From Rhodospirillales bacterium (GTDB taxonomy: Bacteria; Pseudomonadota; Alphaproteobacteria; Rhodospirillales; Defluviicoccaceae), in assembly GCA_016710335.1 (NCBI GenBank), contig JADJXQ010000008.1, forward strand, positions 62,001 through 126,000: a DNA stretch of 64,000 nucleotides, written 5' to 3'. The notes under the pieces were generated by a model that saw nothing but the letters and a program-made list of their open reading frames with translations, was not told the DNA's origin and did not search any database. A program made the translations under genes and the position numbers. Below, piece after piece: positions 16,284-25,001 of this stretch. The first letter of the stretch is position 1, and the number at the start of each line of letters is the position of its first letter.

Positions 16284-17033
16284 GTGGCCGAGGTCATCCT
16301 GGAAACCAAGGGACTGACGAAACAGTTCGCGGGCTTCGTCGCCGTGAACGGGGTCAACTTGCGGGTGGTCAAGGGCACCATCCATGCGTTGATCGGCCCC
16401 AACGGCGCCGGCAAGACGACCTGCTTCAACCTGATCACCAAGTTTCTGCAGCCGTCGTCGGGCACCATCGTCTACAAGGGGCGGGACATCACGCGACATT
16501 CGGCCGGCGACGTCGCCCGCACAGGCCTGGTGCGCTCCTTCCAGATCTCGGCGGTGTTTCCGCATCTGACGGCGATCGAGAACGTCCGCCTCGCGCTGCA
16601 GCGGCCGACCGGCGTGACGTTCCATTTCTGGAAGCCGACCACGGTGCTGCACCGGCTGCACGACCGGGCCCGCGAACTGCTCGACGCCGTCGGTCTCCTG
16701 GAATACGAAGACACCGCCGCGGGGGAGATGCCTTACGGGCGCAAGCGCGCCCTCGAGATCGCGACGACGCTGGCGTTGGAGCCGGAGGTGATGCTGCTCG
16801 ACGAGCCGACCGCCGGAATGGGCCATGAGGACATTGCCCGGGTGGCGCCGCTGATCAAGAAAGTCGCGCAGAACCGCACGGTTTTGATGGTCGAGCACAA
16901 TCTCGACGTCGTCTCCGACCTGTCCGACCGGATCACCGTCCTGCAACGGGGACAGATTCTCGCCGAGGGCACTTACGACGACGTGTCGCGCGATCCCCGG
17001 GTGCGGGACGCCTACATGGGGACCGGCGATTGA
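16284..17033 (+). CDS. livG: ABC transporter ATP-binding protein, LivG type
   Basis: 249 residues. One of two cytoplasmic ATPases of a branched-chain amino-acid/amide-type importer. Walker A GPNGAGKT (about residue 38), Walker B VMLLDEPTAGM and the H-loop VEHNLDVV are present. The signature loop reads MPYGRKRALEIA instead of LSYGQQR, a variation seen in a LivG subgroup. A GTG start was chosen where homology begins. It overlaps livF by four bases. It is the first gene of a five-gene transporter unit. Confidence 0.92.
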   Translation: MAEVILETKGLTKQFAGFVAVNGVNLRVVKGTIHALIGPNGAGKTTCFNLITKFLQPSSGTIVYKGRDITRHSAGDVARTGLVRSFQISAVFPHLTAIENVRLALQRPTGVTFHFWKPTTVLHRLHDRARELLDAVGLLEYEDTAAGEMPYGRKRALEIATTLALEPEVMLLDEPTAGMGHEDIARVAPLIKKVAQNRTVLMVEHNLDVVSDLSDRITVLQRGQILAEGTYDDVSRDPRVRDAYMGTGD

Positions 17034-17743
17034 CTGCGACAGCGCCGGTCCTCGCCGTCCGCGATCTCCACGCCTGGTACGGCGAATCCCACATCCTGCA
17101 CGGGGTGTCGTTCGAGGTGCACGAGGGCGAAGTGGTCAGTCTGCTCGGCCGCAACGGCGCCGGCAAGACGACGACGCTCAGGGCCATCATGGGGCTGGTC
17201 CGTCACCGCCAGGGATCGATCGCCCTCGGCGGGTCGGAGTTGATCGGCCTGACGCCGGAAAAGATCGCCCGCCGCGGCATCTCCTACTGCCCGGAGGAGC
17301 GCGGGATCTTCGCGAGCCTGACGGTGAACGAGAACCTGTTGTTGCCGCCGGTCGTTCAGGGCGGCGGGCTGGAACTCGACGAGATCTTCGAGCTGTTCCC
17401 CAATCTTGCCGAGCGCCGCGAGGGCTCCTCCGGCACGCTGCTGTCGGGAGGCGAGCAGCAGATGCTGGCGATCGCGCGCATCCTGCGCACCGGCGCCAGG
17501 GTCCTGCTGCTCGACGAGCCGACCGAGGGGCTGGCGCCGGTGATCGTGCAACAGATCGGGGTGAGCGTCGAGCGCCTGCGGGAACGGGGTTTCACGATCT
17601 TGCTGGTCGAGCAAAATTTCCACTTTGCCGCCAAGCTCGCAGACCGCCACTACGTCATCGAGCACGGGCAGGTCGTCGACCAATACGCCCGCCACGACAT
17701 CAAGGAGCGCATGGACGAGTTGAACGAACGGCTGGGCGTGTAG
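17030..17743 (+). CDS. livF: ABC transporter ATP-binding protein, LivF type
   Basis: 237 residues from a TTG start that overlaps the livG stop (TTGA). Walker A GRNGAGKT, the signature LLSGGEQQM, Walker B LLLDEPTEGLAP and the switch His (VEQNFHFA region) are all visible. LivF pairs with LivG as the ATPase dimer under LivH and LivM. About 120 bases follow before the binding-protein gene and include a REP-like palindrome. Confidence 0.93.
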   Translation: MTATAPVLAVRDLHAWYGESHILHGVSFEVHEGEVVSLLGRNGAGKTTTLRAIMGLVRHRQGSIALGGSELIGLTPEKIARRGISYCPEERGIFASLTVNENLLLPPVVQGGGLELDEIFELFPNLAERREGSSGTLLSGGEQQMLAIARILRTGARVLLLDEPTEGLAPVIVQQIGVSVERLRERGFTILLVEQNFHFAAKLADRHYVIEHGQVVDQYARHDIKERMDELNERLGV

Positions 17744-17760
17744 ATGACTGCGAGAACCAT

Positions 17761-17826
17761 CATCGTTGCGAGGCGGCGAAATGACTGGATTGCCACGCAT
17801 CTTCTGCGAAGATGCTCGCAATGACG
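17761..17826. repeat. REP-like intergenic palindrome
   Basis: The outer arms ATCGTTGCGAG (17762-17772) and CTCGCAATGAC (17815-17825) pair at nine of eleven positions. Inside lies a perfect eight-base hairpin, GCATCTTC/GAAGATGC with a three-base loop (17797-17815). Similar GTTGCGAG...CTCGCAATGAC elements are common between genes in alphaproteobacteria. Lying between livF and the binding protein gene, it could tune relative expression by stabilising or ending transcripts. Confidence 0.75.
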
Positions 17827-17864
17827 GCTTTTTGCAGAGGAATTCAAGCGATGGGAGGAAAACG

Positions 17865-19076
17865 ATGAAACTGTTGAAACTGGCACTGGCGTCGACGGCG
17901 ATGGTCGCCTTCGGGGGTCTCGCGCAGGCGGAGATCTCCGATGACGTGGTCAAGATCGGCGTCCTCAACGACCGCTCCGGCGTCTATGCCGATCTGTCGG
18001 GCGAGGGCTCGGTCGTTGCCGCCCGAATGGCGGTCGAGGACTTCGGGGGCAAGGTCGACGGCAAGGCGATCGAGGTGCTCTCCGCCGACCACCAGAACAA
18101 GACGGACATCGGCTCGTCGATCGCGCGGCAATGGATCGACCAAGATGGCGTCGACGTGATCGTCGACGTGCCGACCTCGTCGGTGGCGCTCGCCATACAG
18201 CAGGTGACCTCGGAGAAGGACACCGCGTTTCTCAACAGCGGCGCGGCGACCACGGCGCTGACCAACGACCAGTGCGCGCCGACCTTCGTGCACTGGACCT
18301 ACGACACCTACGCACTCTCCGTCGGCACCGGCAAGGCGATGGTGGAAGAGGGCGGCAAGACCTGGTTCTTTCTGACGGCGGATTACGCCTTCGGGCATCA
18401 GTTGCAGAAGGACACGGCGGCGGTGATCGAAGCCAACGGCGGCAAGGTCATCGGCGAAGTGAACCACCCGTTGTCCACCGCGGACTTCTCGTCGTTCCTG
18501 CTGCAGGCCCAGGCTTCGGGCGCCGATGTGATCGGCCTCGCCAACGCCGGCACAGATATGACCAACTCGGTCAAGCAGGCAAACTCCTTCGGCATCGTCC
18601 AGAGCGGCCAGAAGCTCGCGGCGCTGCTCGGCTTCATCGCCGACATCCACGCCCTCGGCCTCGACGTCGCGCAAGGCCTGACACTCACCACCGGCTTCTA
18701 CTGGGATCGCACCGACGAGACCCGCAAGTTCGCCGAGCGCTTCGCGGAGCGGATGAACGGCCAGAAGCCGACCATGATCCACGCCGGCGTCTATTCGGGG
18801 GTCATGCATTACCTCAAGGCCGTCGAGGAGATCGACGACGACGGCGGCGAGGCGGCGGTCACGCAGATGAAGAAGATGCCGATCAACGACTGGTTCGCCG
18901 AGAACGGCATGATCCGCGAGGATGGCCGCATGGTGCATGACATGTACCTGGTGCAGGTGAAGAAGCCGAGCGAGTCCAAGGAGCCCTGGGACTACTACAC
19001 CATCGTTCGCACCATTCCGGGCGACGAGGCGTTCCAGCCGCTCGACAAGAGCACCTGCAAGCTGGTCAAGAAATGA
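17865..19076 (+). CDS. ABC transporter substrate-binding protein (LivK/UrtA-like)
   Basis: 403 residues, type-I periplasmic binding protein. The signal peptide has a likely cleavage after AQA at residue 22. The mature protein begins with the usual VVKIGVLNDRSG and VEDFGG pattern of Peripla_BP_6 proteins. The ligand, amino acid, amide or aromatic acid, cannot be told from sequence. GGGAGG lies close upstream of the ATG. It is encoded between the ATPases and the permeases. Its 3' end is tandemly duplicated. Confidence 0.92.
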   Translation: MKLLKLALASTAMVAFGGLAQAEISDDVVKIGVLNDRSGVYADLSGEGSVVAARMAVEDFGGKVDGKAIEVLSADHQNKTDIGSSIARQWIDQDGVDVIVDVPTSSVALAIQQVTSEKDTAFLNSGAATTALTNDQCAPTFVHWTYDTYALSVGTGKAMVEEGGKTWFFLTADYAFGHQLQKDTAAVIEANGGKVIGEVNHPLSTADFSSFLLQAQASGADVIGLANAGTDMTNSVKQANSFGIVQSGQKLAALLGFIADIHALGLDVAQGLTLTTGFYWDRTDETRKFAERFAERMNGQKPTMIHAGVYSGVMHYLKAVEEIDDDGGEAAVTQMKKMPINDWFAENGMIREDGRMVHDMYLVQVKKPSESKEPWDYYTIVRTIPGDEAFQPLDKSTCKLVKK

Positions 19077-19105
19077 CACACCTGCAAGCTGGTCAAGAAA
19101 TGACC
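19052..19105 (+). repeat. 27-base tandem duplication over a stop codon
   Basis: Two adjacent 27-base copies differing at the last base only. The first copy contains the last seven codons and the stop of the binding-protein gene; the second lies outside the gene. Because 27 is a multiple of three, the second copy reads in the same frame after the stop. It looks like a recent slippage or unequal-crossover event without effect on the protein. Confidence 0.9.
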
Positions 19106-19189
19106 GGCTGACGGCTTTCCGTTCAATGTCCCGGGGCGCATCGCCGCTCCGGGACCCCGTCACTCGGAACCCAGCGAGGGAAACGACGC

Positions 19190-20080
19190 GTGCAGACGTT
19201 CCTCGGTGTCCCGGCGCCCCTGCTCTTCGGGCAATTGCTGATCGGCCTCATCAACGGGTCGTTCTATGCGCTGTTGAGTCTCGGGCTGGCGGTGATCTTC
19301 GGCGTCCTCAACATCATCAACTTCGCCCACGGCGCGTTTTACATGGTGGGCGCGTTCGCCGGCTGGATGCTGCTCAATTATCTCGGCATCGGCTACTGGC
19401 CGGCGCTGATCCTGGCGCCGCTGATCGTCGGCGCCATCGGCATCGTCATCGAGCGGAGCCTTTTGTCGCGGCTCTACGACCTTGACCATCTCTACGGGCT
19501 GCTGCTGACCTTCGGGCTGGCGATGATCATCGAGGGCGTGTTCATCAATTTCTATGGCGTGTCCGGCCAACCGTACGCACCGCCGCAGGCACTGTCCGGC
19601 GGCTACAATCTCGGCTTCATGTTTCTGCCGGCGTACCGGGGCTGGGTCGTGGTGGCCTCGCTGCTCGTCTGTTTCGGCACCTGGCTTCTCGTCGAGCGCA
19701 CCCAGCTCGGCGCCTACCTCCGCGCGGCGGTGGAGAACCGCGAGCTGGTGCGGGCGTTCGGCGTCAACGTGCCGTTGATGATGACGCTGACGTATGGATT
19801 CGCGGTCGCCCTCGCCGGCTTCGCCGGCATCCTCGCCGGCCCGGTCTACACGGTGAGCCCGGTCATGGGCCAGAACATGATCATTGTCGTGTTCGCCATC
19901 GTCGTCATCGGCGGCATGGGGTCGATCCTCGGCTCGATCGTTACCGGCATCGGCATCGGCCTGGTCGAGGGCCTGACCCGCACCTTCTGGCCGGAGGCAT
20001 CGTCGACAGCCGTGTTCGTGATCATGGCGATCGTGCTCATCATCCGCCCGCACGGCCTGTTCGGAAGGCCGCGGGAATGA
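19190..20080 (+). CDS. livH: ABC transporter permease, LivH type
   Basis: 296 residues, GTG start. About eight membrane segments; the family hallmark LSLGLAVIFGVLNIINFAHG is near residues 29-48. It forms the inner-membrane channel with LivM. It overlaps livM by four bases (ATGA), so the two are translationally coupled. Confidence 0.93.
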   Translation: MQTFLGVPAPLLFGQLLIGLINGSFYALLSLGLAVIFGVLNIINFAHGAFYMVGAFAGWMLLNYLGIGYWPALILAPLIVGAIGIVIERSLLSRLYDLDHLYGLLLTFGLAMIIEGVFINFYGVSGQPYAPPQALSGGYNLGFMFLPAYRGWVVVASLLVCFGTWLLVERTQLGAYLRAAVENRELVRAFGVNVPLMMTLTYGFAVALAGFAGILAGPVYTVSPVMGQNMIIVVFAIVVIGGMGSILGSIVTGIGIGLVEGLTRTFWPEASSTAVFVIMAIVLIIRPHGLFGRPRE

Positions 20081-21042
20081 GCGAAGCCGTCGTGCACTCC
20101 ACGCCCAAGCCGAACCGCCGGGCCGTTGGCTGGATTCTCGCCGCGATCGGCCTGGCGATCCTGCTCGTCGCCCCCTTCCTCGGCATCTACCCGATTTTCC
20201 TCATGAAGCTGATGTGCTTCGCGCTGTTCGCTGCCGCGTTCAACCTGATGCTGGGGTACGTGGGGCTGTTGTCGTTCGGCCACGCCGCGTTCTTCGGCAT
20301 GAGCGCCTACGTGGCCGGCCATGCGGTGAAGGTGTGGGGCGTCGGGACCATCCTCGGCATCGCCGGCGGCACGCTGGCGGCGGCGATCATGGGCGTCGTG
20401 TTCGGCGCCATCGCCATTCGCCAGCGCGGCATCTATTTCGCGATGATCACGCTCGCCCTGGCGCAGATGGTCTATTTCTTCTGTCTGCAGGCGCCCTTCA
20501 CCCACGGCGAGGACGGCATCCAGGGCATCCCGCGCGGCTCCGTGTTCGGGCTCGTGAACCTGCATGACCCTCTCGCCATGTACTACTTCGTCGCGGCCAT
20601 CTTCCTTGCGGGGTACCTGATCATCTATCGGACCGTGAATTCTCCGTTCGGCGAGGCCTTGAAGGGCATCCGCGAGAACGAGCCGCGGATGATCTCGCTC
20701 GGATATCCGGTGGCGCGCATCAAGGTTGCGGCGTTCACCATTTCGGCGGCGTTGACCGGGCTCGCCGGCGCCACCAAGGCCATAGTGTTCCAGACCGCGA
20801 CCTTGACCGACGTGCACTGGCACATGTCGGGCGAGGTGGTGCTGATGACCCTGATCGGCGGCATGGGCACGGTGTTCGGCCCGGTAGTCGGCGCCGGCGT
20901 TATCATCGCGCTGCAGAACTACCTCGCCACCATCGGCTCGTGGGTGACGGTGGTGATGGGCACGATCTTCGTCGTCTGCGTGCTCACCTTCCGCCGCGGC
21001 ATCGTCGGCGAACTGCAGTCGCGCCTGAAGCTGTTCGGCTGA
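20077..21042 (+). CDS. livM: ABC transporter permease, LivM type
   Basis: 321 residues with about nine to ten membrane segments. LivM hallmarks are the GYVGLLSFGHAAFFG motif near residue 61 and the EAA-like loop GIRENEPRM near residue 196. It pairs with LivH. It is the last gene of the transporter unit and converges with flgE2 over 34 bases; no clear terminator hairpin was seen between them. Confidence 0.93.
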   Translation: MSEAVVHSTPKPNRRAVGWILAAIGLAILLVAPFLGIYPIFLMKLMCFALFAAAFNLMLGYVGLLSFGHAAFFGMSAYVAGHAVKVWGVGTILGIAGGTLAAAIMGVVFGAIAIRQRGIYFAMITLALAQMVYFFCLQAPFTHGEDGIQGIPRGSVFGLVNLHDPLAMYYFVAAIFLAGYLIIYRTVNSPFGEALKGIRENEPRMISLGYPVARIKVAAFTISAALTGLAGATKAIVFQTATLTDVHWHMSGEVVLMTLIGGMGTVFGPVVGAGVIIALQNYLATIGSWVTVVMGTIFVVCVLTFRRGIVGELQSRLKLFG

Positions 21043-21076
21043 GAGCCGACCGGAGCGGGAGCACCAGGGCCAAGGT

Positions 21077-22663
21077 CTACAGCTCGTCCAGCTTCTGCAG
21101 CATTTCGTCCTGGGTGCGGAGCGAAGTGGCGGAGGCGTTGTAGACGGTCTGGGTCTTGATCATCTTCGCGAACTCGTCCGCCATGTCGACATTGGAAAGC
21201 TCGCGGGCGCCCGGCATCAAGAGACCGACGCCGTCCTCGCCGGCGACGCCGATGCTCGCCGCGCCGGAGTCTGCGGATGCGGCGAACAGGTTGCCACTGA
21301 CCATACTGAGCCCGTCGGCGTTGGTGAAGTTGGCGAGCGCGACGCGGTAGAGGTTCCGCGTCAGGCCGCTCTCGAAGCGGCCGACCACGTGCCCCAACTG
21401 GTCAAAGGAGACGCCGGCGAGGTTCGAGGCCGGGAAGCCGTCCTGGCTGTAGTTCCCGCCCCGGAAGCCGCCTGCGAATTGGGTGACGGCGCCGAGGTCG
21501 AACGAGAAGGTGCTGGTGGCTCCACCGGCGAGGGAGACGGCCACGCCGTACTGTCCCGCCCCCGCCAGCGTCCCGTCCGGGTTGAAAGTCAGCGGCTGGC
21601 CGAGCACGCCGGCGGCGGCAACGGTCGCCGGCAGCGCGGCGGTTTCGTCGGCCGCGAGCGGGGTTGCCGGATCGACGGTCAGCGAGGCTCCGTCCGGCGC
21701 AATGGACTTGACCGTGTAGACGCCGTTGTTGACGGCGGTGCCGGCGATGGTGATGGCGTCGCCGGCGGCAAGGCCGGCAAAGGCGTTGCCCACCAGCCGG
21801 CCGTCACTCGTGCTCCGAATTCCGATAGTGGCGGTCGCGGCATCGAACACCATGTTCTCGTCGGCGCCGATGCTGCGGGAAAAATCTGCCGGTGGCGCGA
21901 TAGCCACAGAGCCGGCGCCGCCGACGTCTGCGATGTCGAACCGCCAACTGTTGGCGATCGGGTCCTTGATGAAGCGGCTCTCCAGCATCCAGGCGTTGCC
22001 CGCGGTGTCGACGCCATGGATGGGGAAGGATTCGAGGGTCGCGGCGGGGCTGTCCGGCGGAAGGTTGAGGGCGAGCTTGGCACTGGTGGTCGCTTCGCCG
22101 ATTCTGCCGAACGCCGCGCCGTCGACGCGCAGCGCATGCAGGCCGCCGAGATCGCCGCCGTAGCTGCCGGCCGGGTTGTAGTCCCAGCCCTGCAGATAGA
22201 AGCCGTTCTTGTCGACCAGGTAGCCTTCCTGCACGGTGATCGGGGCGCCGCCGATGCCGGCGACGGTGTTGTCCGGTCCGATGCCGGTGGCGAACGTGCC
22301 GTCGCGGGTGAACAGCGCTTCGCCCGAGCCGTCGGGGTGCGGATTGACCACGAAGAAGCCCCGGCCGCCGTTGATTGCCAGGTCGAGGGCGCCGCCCGAG
22401 GATTCGATCTCTCCCGGCGTGCCGATGCGCGCATAGCTCTTGGCGATCGACCCGCCGAAATCGGCGTGTGACGATCCGGCGGCCGAGGCGCCGCTTCCAC
22501 TCTGATTGGAGACGCTCCGGCTCAACACGGTCGCGAACTGCACATCGGTCCGCTTGTAGCCTCCGGTCTTGAGGTTGGCGATGTTGCCGGCGATCGCGTT
22601 CATCGCGTCGCTCTGGCTGTTCATGCCGTGGACGCTGGCGGCGAAGAGGCCAAGAAGGCTCAT
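21077..22663 (-). CDS. flgE: Flagellar hook protein FlgE, second copy
   Basis: 528 residues. The N-terminal rod/hook motif (MNAIAGNIANLKTGGYK), the flagellar basal-body segment GALDLAINGGRGFFVV, and the C-terminal VYNASATSLRTQDEML helix identify a FlgE/FlgF/FlgG-class axial protein of hook length. The central part differs strongly from the FlgE at 42429-44174. It stands alone on the minus strand, divergent from flgI, with its own sigma-54-like promoter. It may be a hook variant or a hook-related cap/rod protein. Confidence 0.85.
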   Translation of the reverse strand: MSLLGLFAASVHGMNSQSDAMNAIAGNIANLKTGGYKRTDVQFATVLSRSVSNQSGSGASAAGSSHADFGGSIAKSYARIGTPGEIESSGGALDLAINGGRGFFVVNPHPDGSGEALFTRDGTFATGIGPDNTVAGIGGAPITVQEGYLVDKNGFYLQGWDYNPAGSYGGDLGGLHALRVDGAAFGRIGEATTSAKLALNLPPDSPAATLESFPIHGVDTAGNAWMLESRFIKDPIANSWRFDIADVGGAGSVAIAPPADFSRSIGADENMVFDAATATIGIRSTSDGRLVGNAFAGLAAGDAITIAGTAVNNGVYTVKSIAPDGASLTVDPATPLAADETAALPATVAAAGVLGQPLTFNPDGTLAGAGQYGVAVSLAGGATSTFSFDLGAVTQFAGGFRGGNYSQDGFPASNLAGVSFDQLGHVVGRFESGLTRNLYRVALANFTNADGLSMVSGNLFAASADSGAASIGVAGEDGVGLLMPGARELSNVDMADEFAKMIKTQTVYNASATSLRTQDEMLQKLDEL

Positions 22664-22710
22664 GGGGCGGCTCCGGGTGTGGCTGATCGTCTGGTTCCGC
22701 CCTTGGCTCG

Positions 22711-22725
22711 CAAGGCGGATGCCAA
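22711..22725 (-). promoter_or_regulatory. Sigma-54-like promoter for flgE2
   Basis: On the minus strand the site reads TGGCAT-N5-TTGC, one mismatch from the -24/-12 consensus TGGCAC-N5-TTGC. It lies about 48 bases before the flgE2 start. Together with the opposite site at 22957 it lies in the 349-base gap between flgE2 and flgI, which holds no gene. FlbD, encoded in this window, is the likely activator (inference). Confidence 0.6.
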
Positions 22726-22956
22726 CAGACCGAGCAAAGCGGACGCGAACCCCGTGTGCGAGGGCAACTGCGGCACGCCGTGGGCACTGCAGTTGGCGGT
22801 GGCCCCGCGGCGGCGCCTCCCGCACTTCCCTGCAGACGCCGAGCGCCCGGCAGATCTTGCCGGGGCCGGTCGAGACTTTCCGCCCGTCGCCGCTCAGGCG
22901 TCCTGGTGCCGGGGATATAATGTTGATGTTTCAGTAGGATAACCCGCAGCAGCAGT

Positions 22957-22971
22957 TGGCACGGCATTCGC
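22957..22971 (+). promoter_or_regulatory. Sigma-54-like promoter for flgI-flgJ-flgN-flgK-flgL
   Basis: The site reads TGGCAC-N5-TCGC with the preferred T before and G after the -24 element; one mismatch in the -12 element. It is about 41 bases before the chosen flgI ATG, leaving room for a short leader. Confidence 0.65.
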
Positions 22972-23012
22972 TTACAGGGTGGCGGATCATCACCATCGGA
23001 ACCACCGGGATC

Positions 23013-24164
23013 ATGACTTCGCGTTTCCGTCCGCCGTCGCTCCGCCCCCTCGCCCGCCTGCTCGGCGCCGTGCTGCTCGCCACTGTCCTCGGCGCGGCGA
23101 TCGGCGCCGAGGCGCACGCCGTGTCCCGCATCAAGGACATCACCACCTTCGAAGGTGTGCGCGACAACCAACTCGTCGGGTACGGTCTGGTCGTCGGCCT
23201 CAATGGCACCGGCGACGCGTTGCGCGACGGCGGCTTCACCAAGCAGAGCCTGCTCAGCATGCTGAACCGGCTGGGGGTCAAGCCGACCGAGGACGGGCTT
23301 ACCTCGAAGAACGTCGCGGCCGTTATGGTAACGGCGTCGCTGCCGCCGTTCTCCCGCCAGGGCAGCCGCGTCGATGTCAACGTCAGCGCCCTCGGCGACG
23401 CCAAGAGCCTCCTCGGAGGCACGCTTCTGGTCACGCCGCTGCTCGGCGCCGACGGAGAGGTCTACGCGGTCGGCCAGGGACAAGTCGGCGTCGGCGGCTT
23501 CTCCGCCGAAGGCGCCGCCGCAAGCATCACCCGAGGCGTGCCGACAAGCGGGCGCATCGCCGGCGGCGCCATCGTCGAGCGCGAGATCGACTTTGACTTG
23601 CGCGAGTTGCAGTCGGTCAAGCTCAATCTGCGCAACCCGGATTTCACGACCGCTCGCCGGGTGGCTGACGCCATCAACGCCTTTCTCGGAACCGCCGTGG
23701 CCCGGTCTAACGATCCGTCGACGGTCCTGGTGCGGGTGCCGCAGTCCTACCAGTACCGGGCGGTCGATCTCCTGACCGATATCGAGCAGCTCCGTATCCA
23801 GCCGGACCAGCTCGCCCGTGTGGTGGTCGGCGAGCAGTCGGGGGTCATCGTCATGGGCGAGAACGTGCGCGTCTCCACGGTCGCCATCGCCCAGGGCAAC
23901 CTCACCATACGCATCAGCGAGGCACCGCAAGTGTCGCAGCCGGCGCCTCTCGCCGACGCCGGGCAAACCGTGGTGGTGCCCCGCACCCAGATCGAGGTGG
24001 ACGATGAGGACGGCAACCGCATAGCGGTGGTGCCGACCGGCGTGACCCTGCAGGAGCTGGTCAACGGCCTCAACGCACTTGGTCTCGGACCGCGCGACAT
24101 GATCACGATCTTGCAGACGATCAAGGCCGCCGGCGCGCTGCACGCCGAACTGGAGATCATGTGA
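23013..24164 (+). CDS. flgI: Flagellar P-ring protein FlgI
   Basis: 383 residues. Periplasmic protein forming the P-ring around the rod. A signal peptide (LLGAVLLATVLGAAIGAEAHA) precedes the conserved mature start SRIKDITTFEGVRDNQLVGYGLVVGLNGTG region. The length and C-terminus (ELVNGLNALGLGPRDMI) match the family. The ATG was chosen over a longer TTG-started frame because it places the signal peptide normally and sits downstream of the promoter. The stop overlaps the flgJ ATG. flgH is not in the window. Confidence 0.95.
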   Translation: MTSRFRPPSLRPLARLLGAVLLATVLGAAIGAEAHAVSRIKDITTFEGVRDNQLVGYGLVVGLNGTGDALRDGGFTKQSLLSMLNRLGVKPTEDGLTSKNVAAVMVTASLPPFSRQGSRVDVNVSALGDAKSLLGGTLLVTPLLGADGEVYAVGQGQVGVGGFSAEGAAASITRGVPTSGRIAGGAIVEREIDFDLRELQSVKLNLRNPDFTTARRVADAINAFLGTAVARSNDPSTVLVRVPQSYQYRAVDLLTDIEQLRIQPDQLARVVVGEQSGVIVMGENVRVSTVAIAQGNLTIRISEAPQVSQPAPLADAGQTVVVPRTQIEVDDEDGNRIAVVPTGVTLQELVNGLNALGLGPRDMITILQTIKAAGALHAELEIM

Positions 24165-24496
24165 TGCCGTCCGCGAGCGCACTTCAGGCGACGACGGCCG
24201 CCGCTGCCGGCGCCGGGCGTCTGCCGGCCTTTGGAGGCGCCCGTGACCGGGCGGCGCTGGAAAGTACCGCCCGCGAATTCGAGGCGGTGTTTCTCGGGCA
24301 GATGCTGCAGCCGATGTTCGCGGGCGTCGGCGCCGAGGAACCGTTCGGCGGCGGCATGGCGGAGGACATGTGGCAGACGATGCTGGCCGACGAATACGGC
24401 AAGGCCGTCTCCAAGAGCGGCGGCATCGGCATCGCCGACGCGGTGGTCCGCGAAATCCTCAGAACGCAGGAAATTGAACAGGGTGAACGGCCGTGA
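24164..24496 (+). CDS. flgJ: Rod-binding protein FlgJ (short form)
   Basis: 110 residues, equal to the N-terminal rod-capping domain of FlgJ only. The motif AREFEAVFLGQMLQPMF and the C-terminal MLADEYGKAVSKSGGIGIAD are typical. The muramidase domain of enterobacterial FlgJ is absent, as usual in alphaproteobacteria, so a separate lytic enzyme must open the wall. It overlaps flgI and the next gene by a few bases each. Confidence 0.9.
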   Translation: MPSASALQATTAAAAGAGRLPAFGGARDRAALESTAREFEAVFLGQMLQPMFAGVGAEEPFGGGMAEDMWQTMLADEYGKAVSKSGGIGIADAVVREILRTQEIEQGERP

Positions 24497-24948
24497 ACGA
24501 GACCAAGGCGACCAGGCTGGCAACCGGCGTCGGCGAGGCGATGGAACAGCTCATCGACATTCTGAAGCGCGAGAACCAGGCGCTCATCGAGCGCGACACC
24601 GCGGCGGTCGCCGGCATGGTGCGGGAGAAGGCCGCCGCCGCCCGCGCCTATGAGTTGAAGATGAAGGCGCTATGTGAGGCGCTGAACGACCTCGGAAACC
24701 TGGACGGCCGCTACACCGAGACCCTGGAGCGCCTCGGCGCTGTGCTGGAGCCACTAGTCGAAGAGAACGCCCGCCTCCTCAAGGTCGCGATGGAGGCCAA
24801 TCGCCGCCTGCTTGCAGCGGTCGGCGAGGCCATCCGCTCGCTCAACCCAATCGCTTCAGCCTACAACCCGAAAGGCGCACGCAACGGCGACAAGGCCGCC
24901 AAGCCGATGGCGCCGGTCGTCCCGATCAGCGTCGATCACTCCCTGTAG
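24493..24948 (+). CDS. flgN: FlgN-like export chaperone
   Basis: 151 residues, GTG start overlapping the flgJ stop. It is nearly all helical with heptad patterns (EAMEQLIDILKRENQALIERD; LVEENARLLKVAMEANRRLL) as in FlgN, the chaperone for the hook-filament junction proteins FlgK and FlgL. Its place directly before flgK and flgL supports the assignment. Sequence similarity in this family is weak, so the name rests partly on position. Confidence 0.8.
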   Translation: MNETKATRLATGVGEAMEQLIDILKRENQALIERDTAAVAGMVREKAAAARAYELKMKALCEALNDLGNLDGRYTETLERLGAVLEPLVEENARLLKVAMEANRRLLAAVGEAIRSLNPIASAYNPKGARNGDKAAKPMAPVVPISVDHSL

Positions 24949-25001
24949 CAGCGGTCTGCGGTCGCCGTTCGGCGCCACGATCGTCAATAGGAGCAGTCCT
25001 G

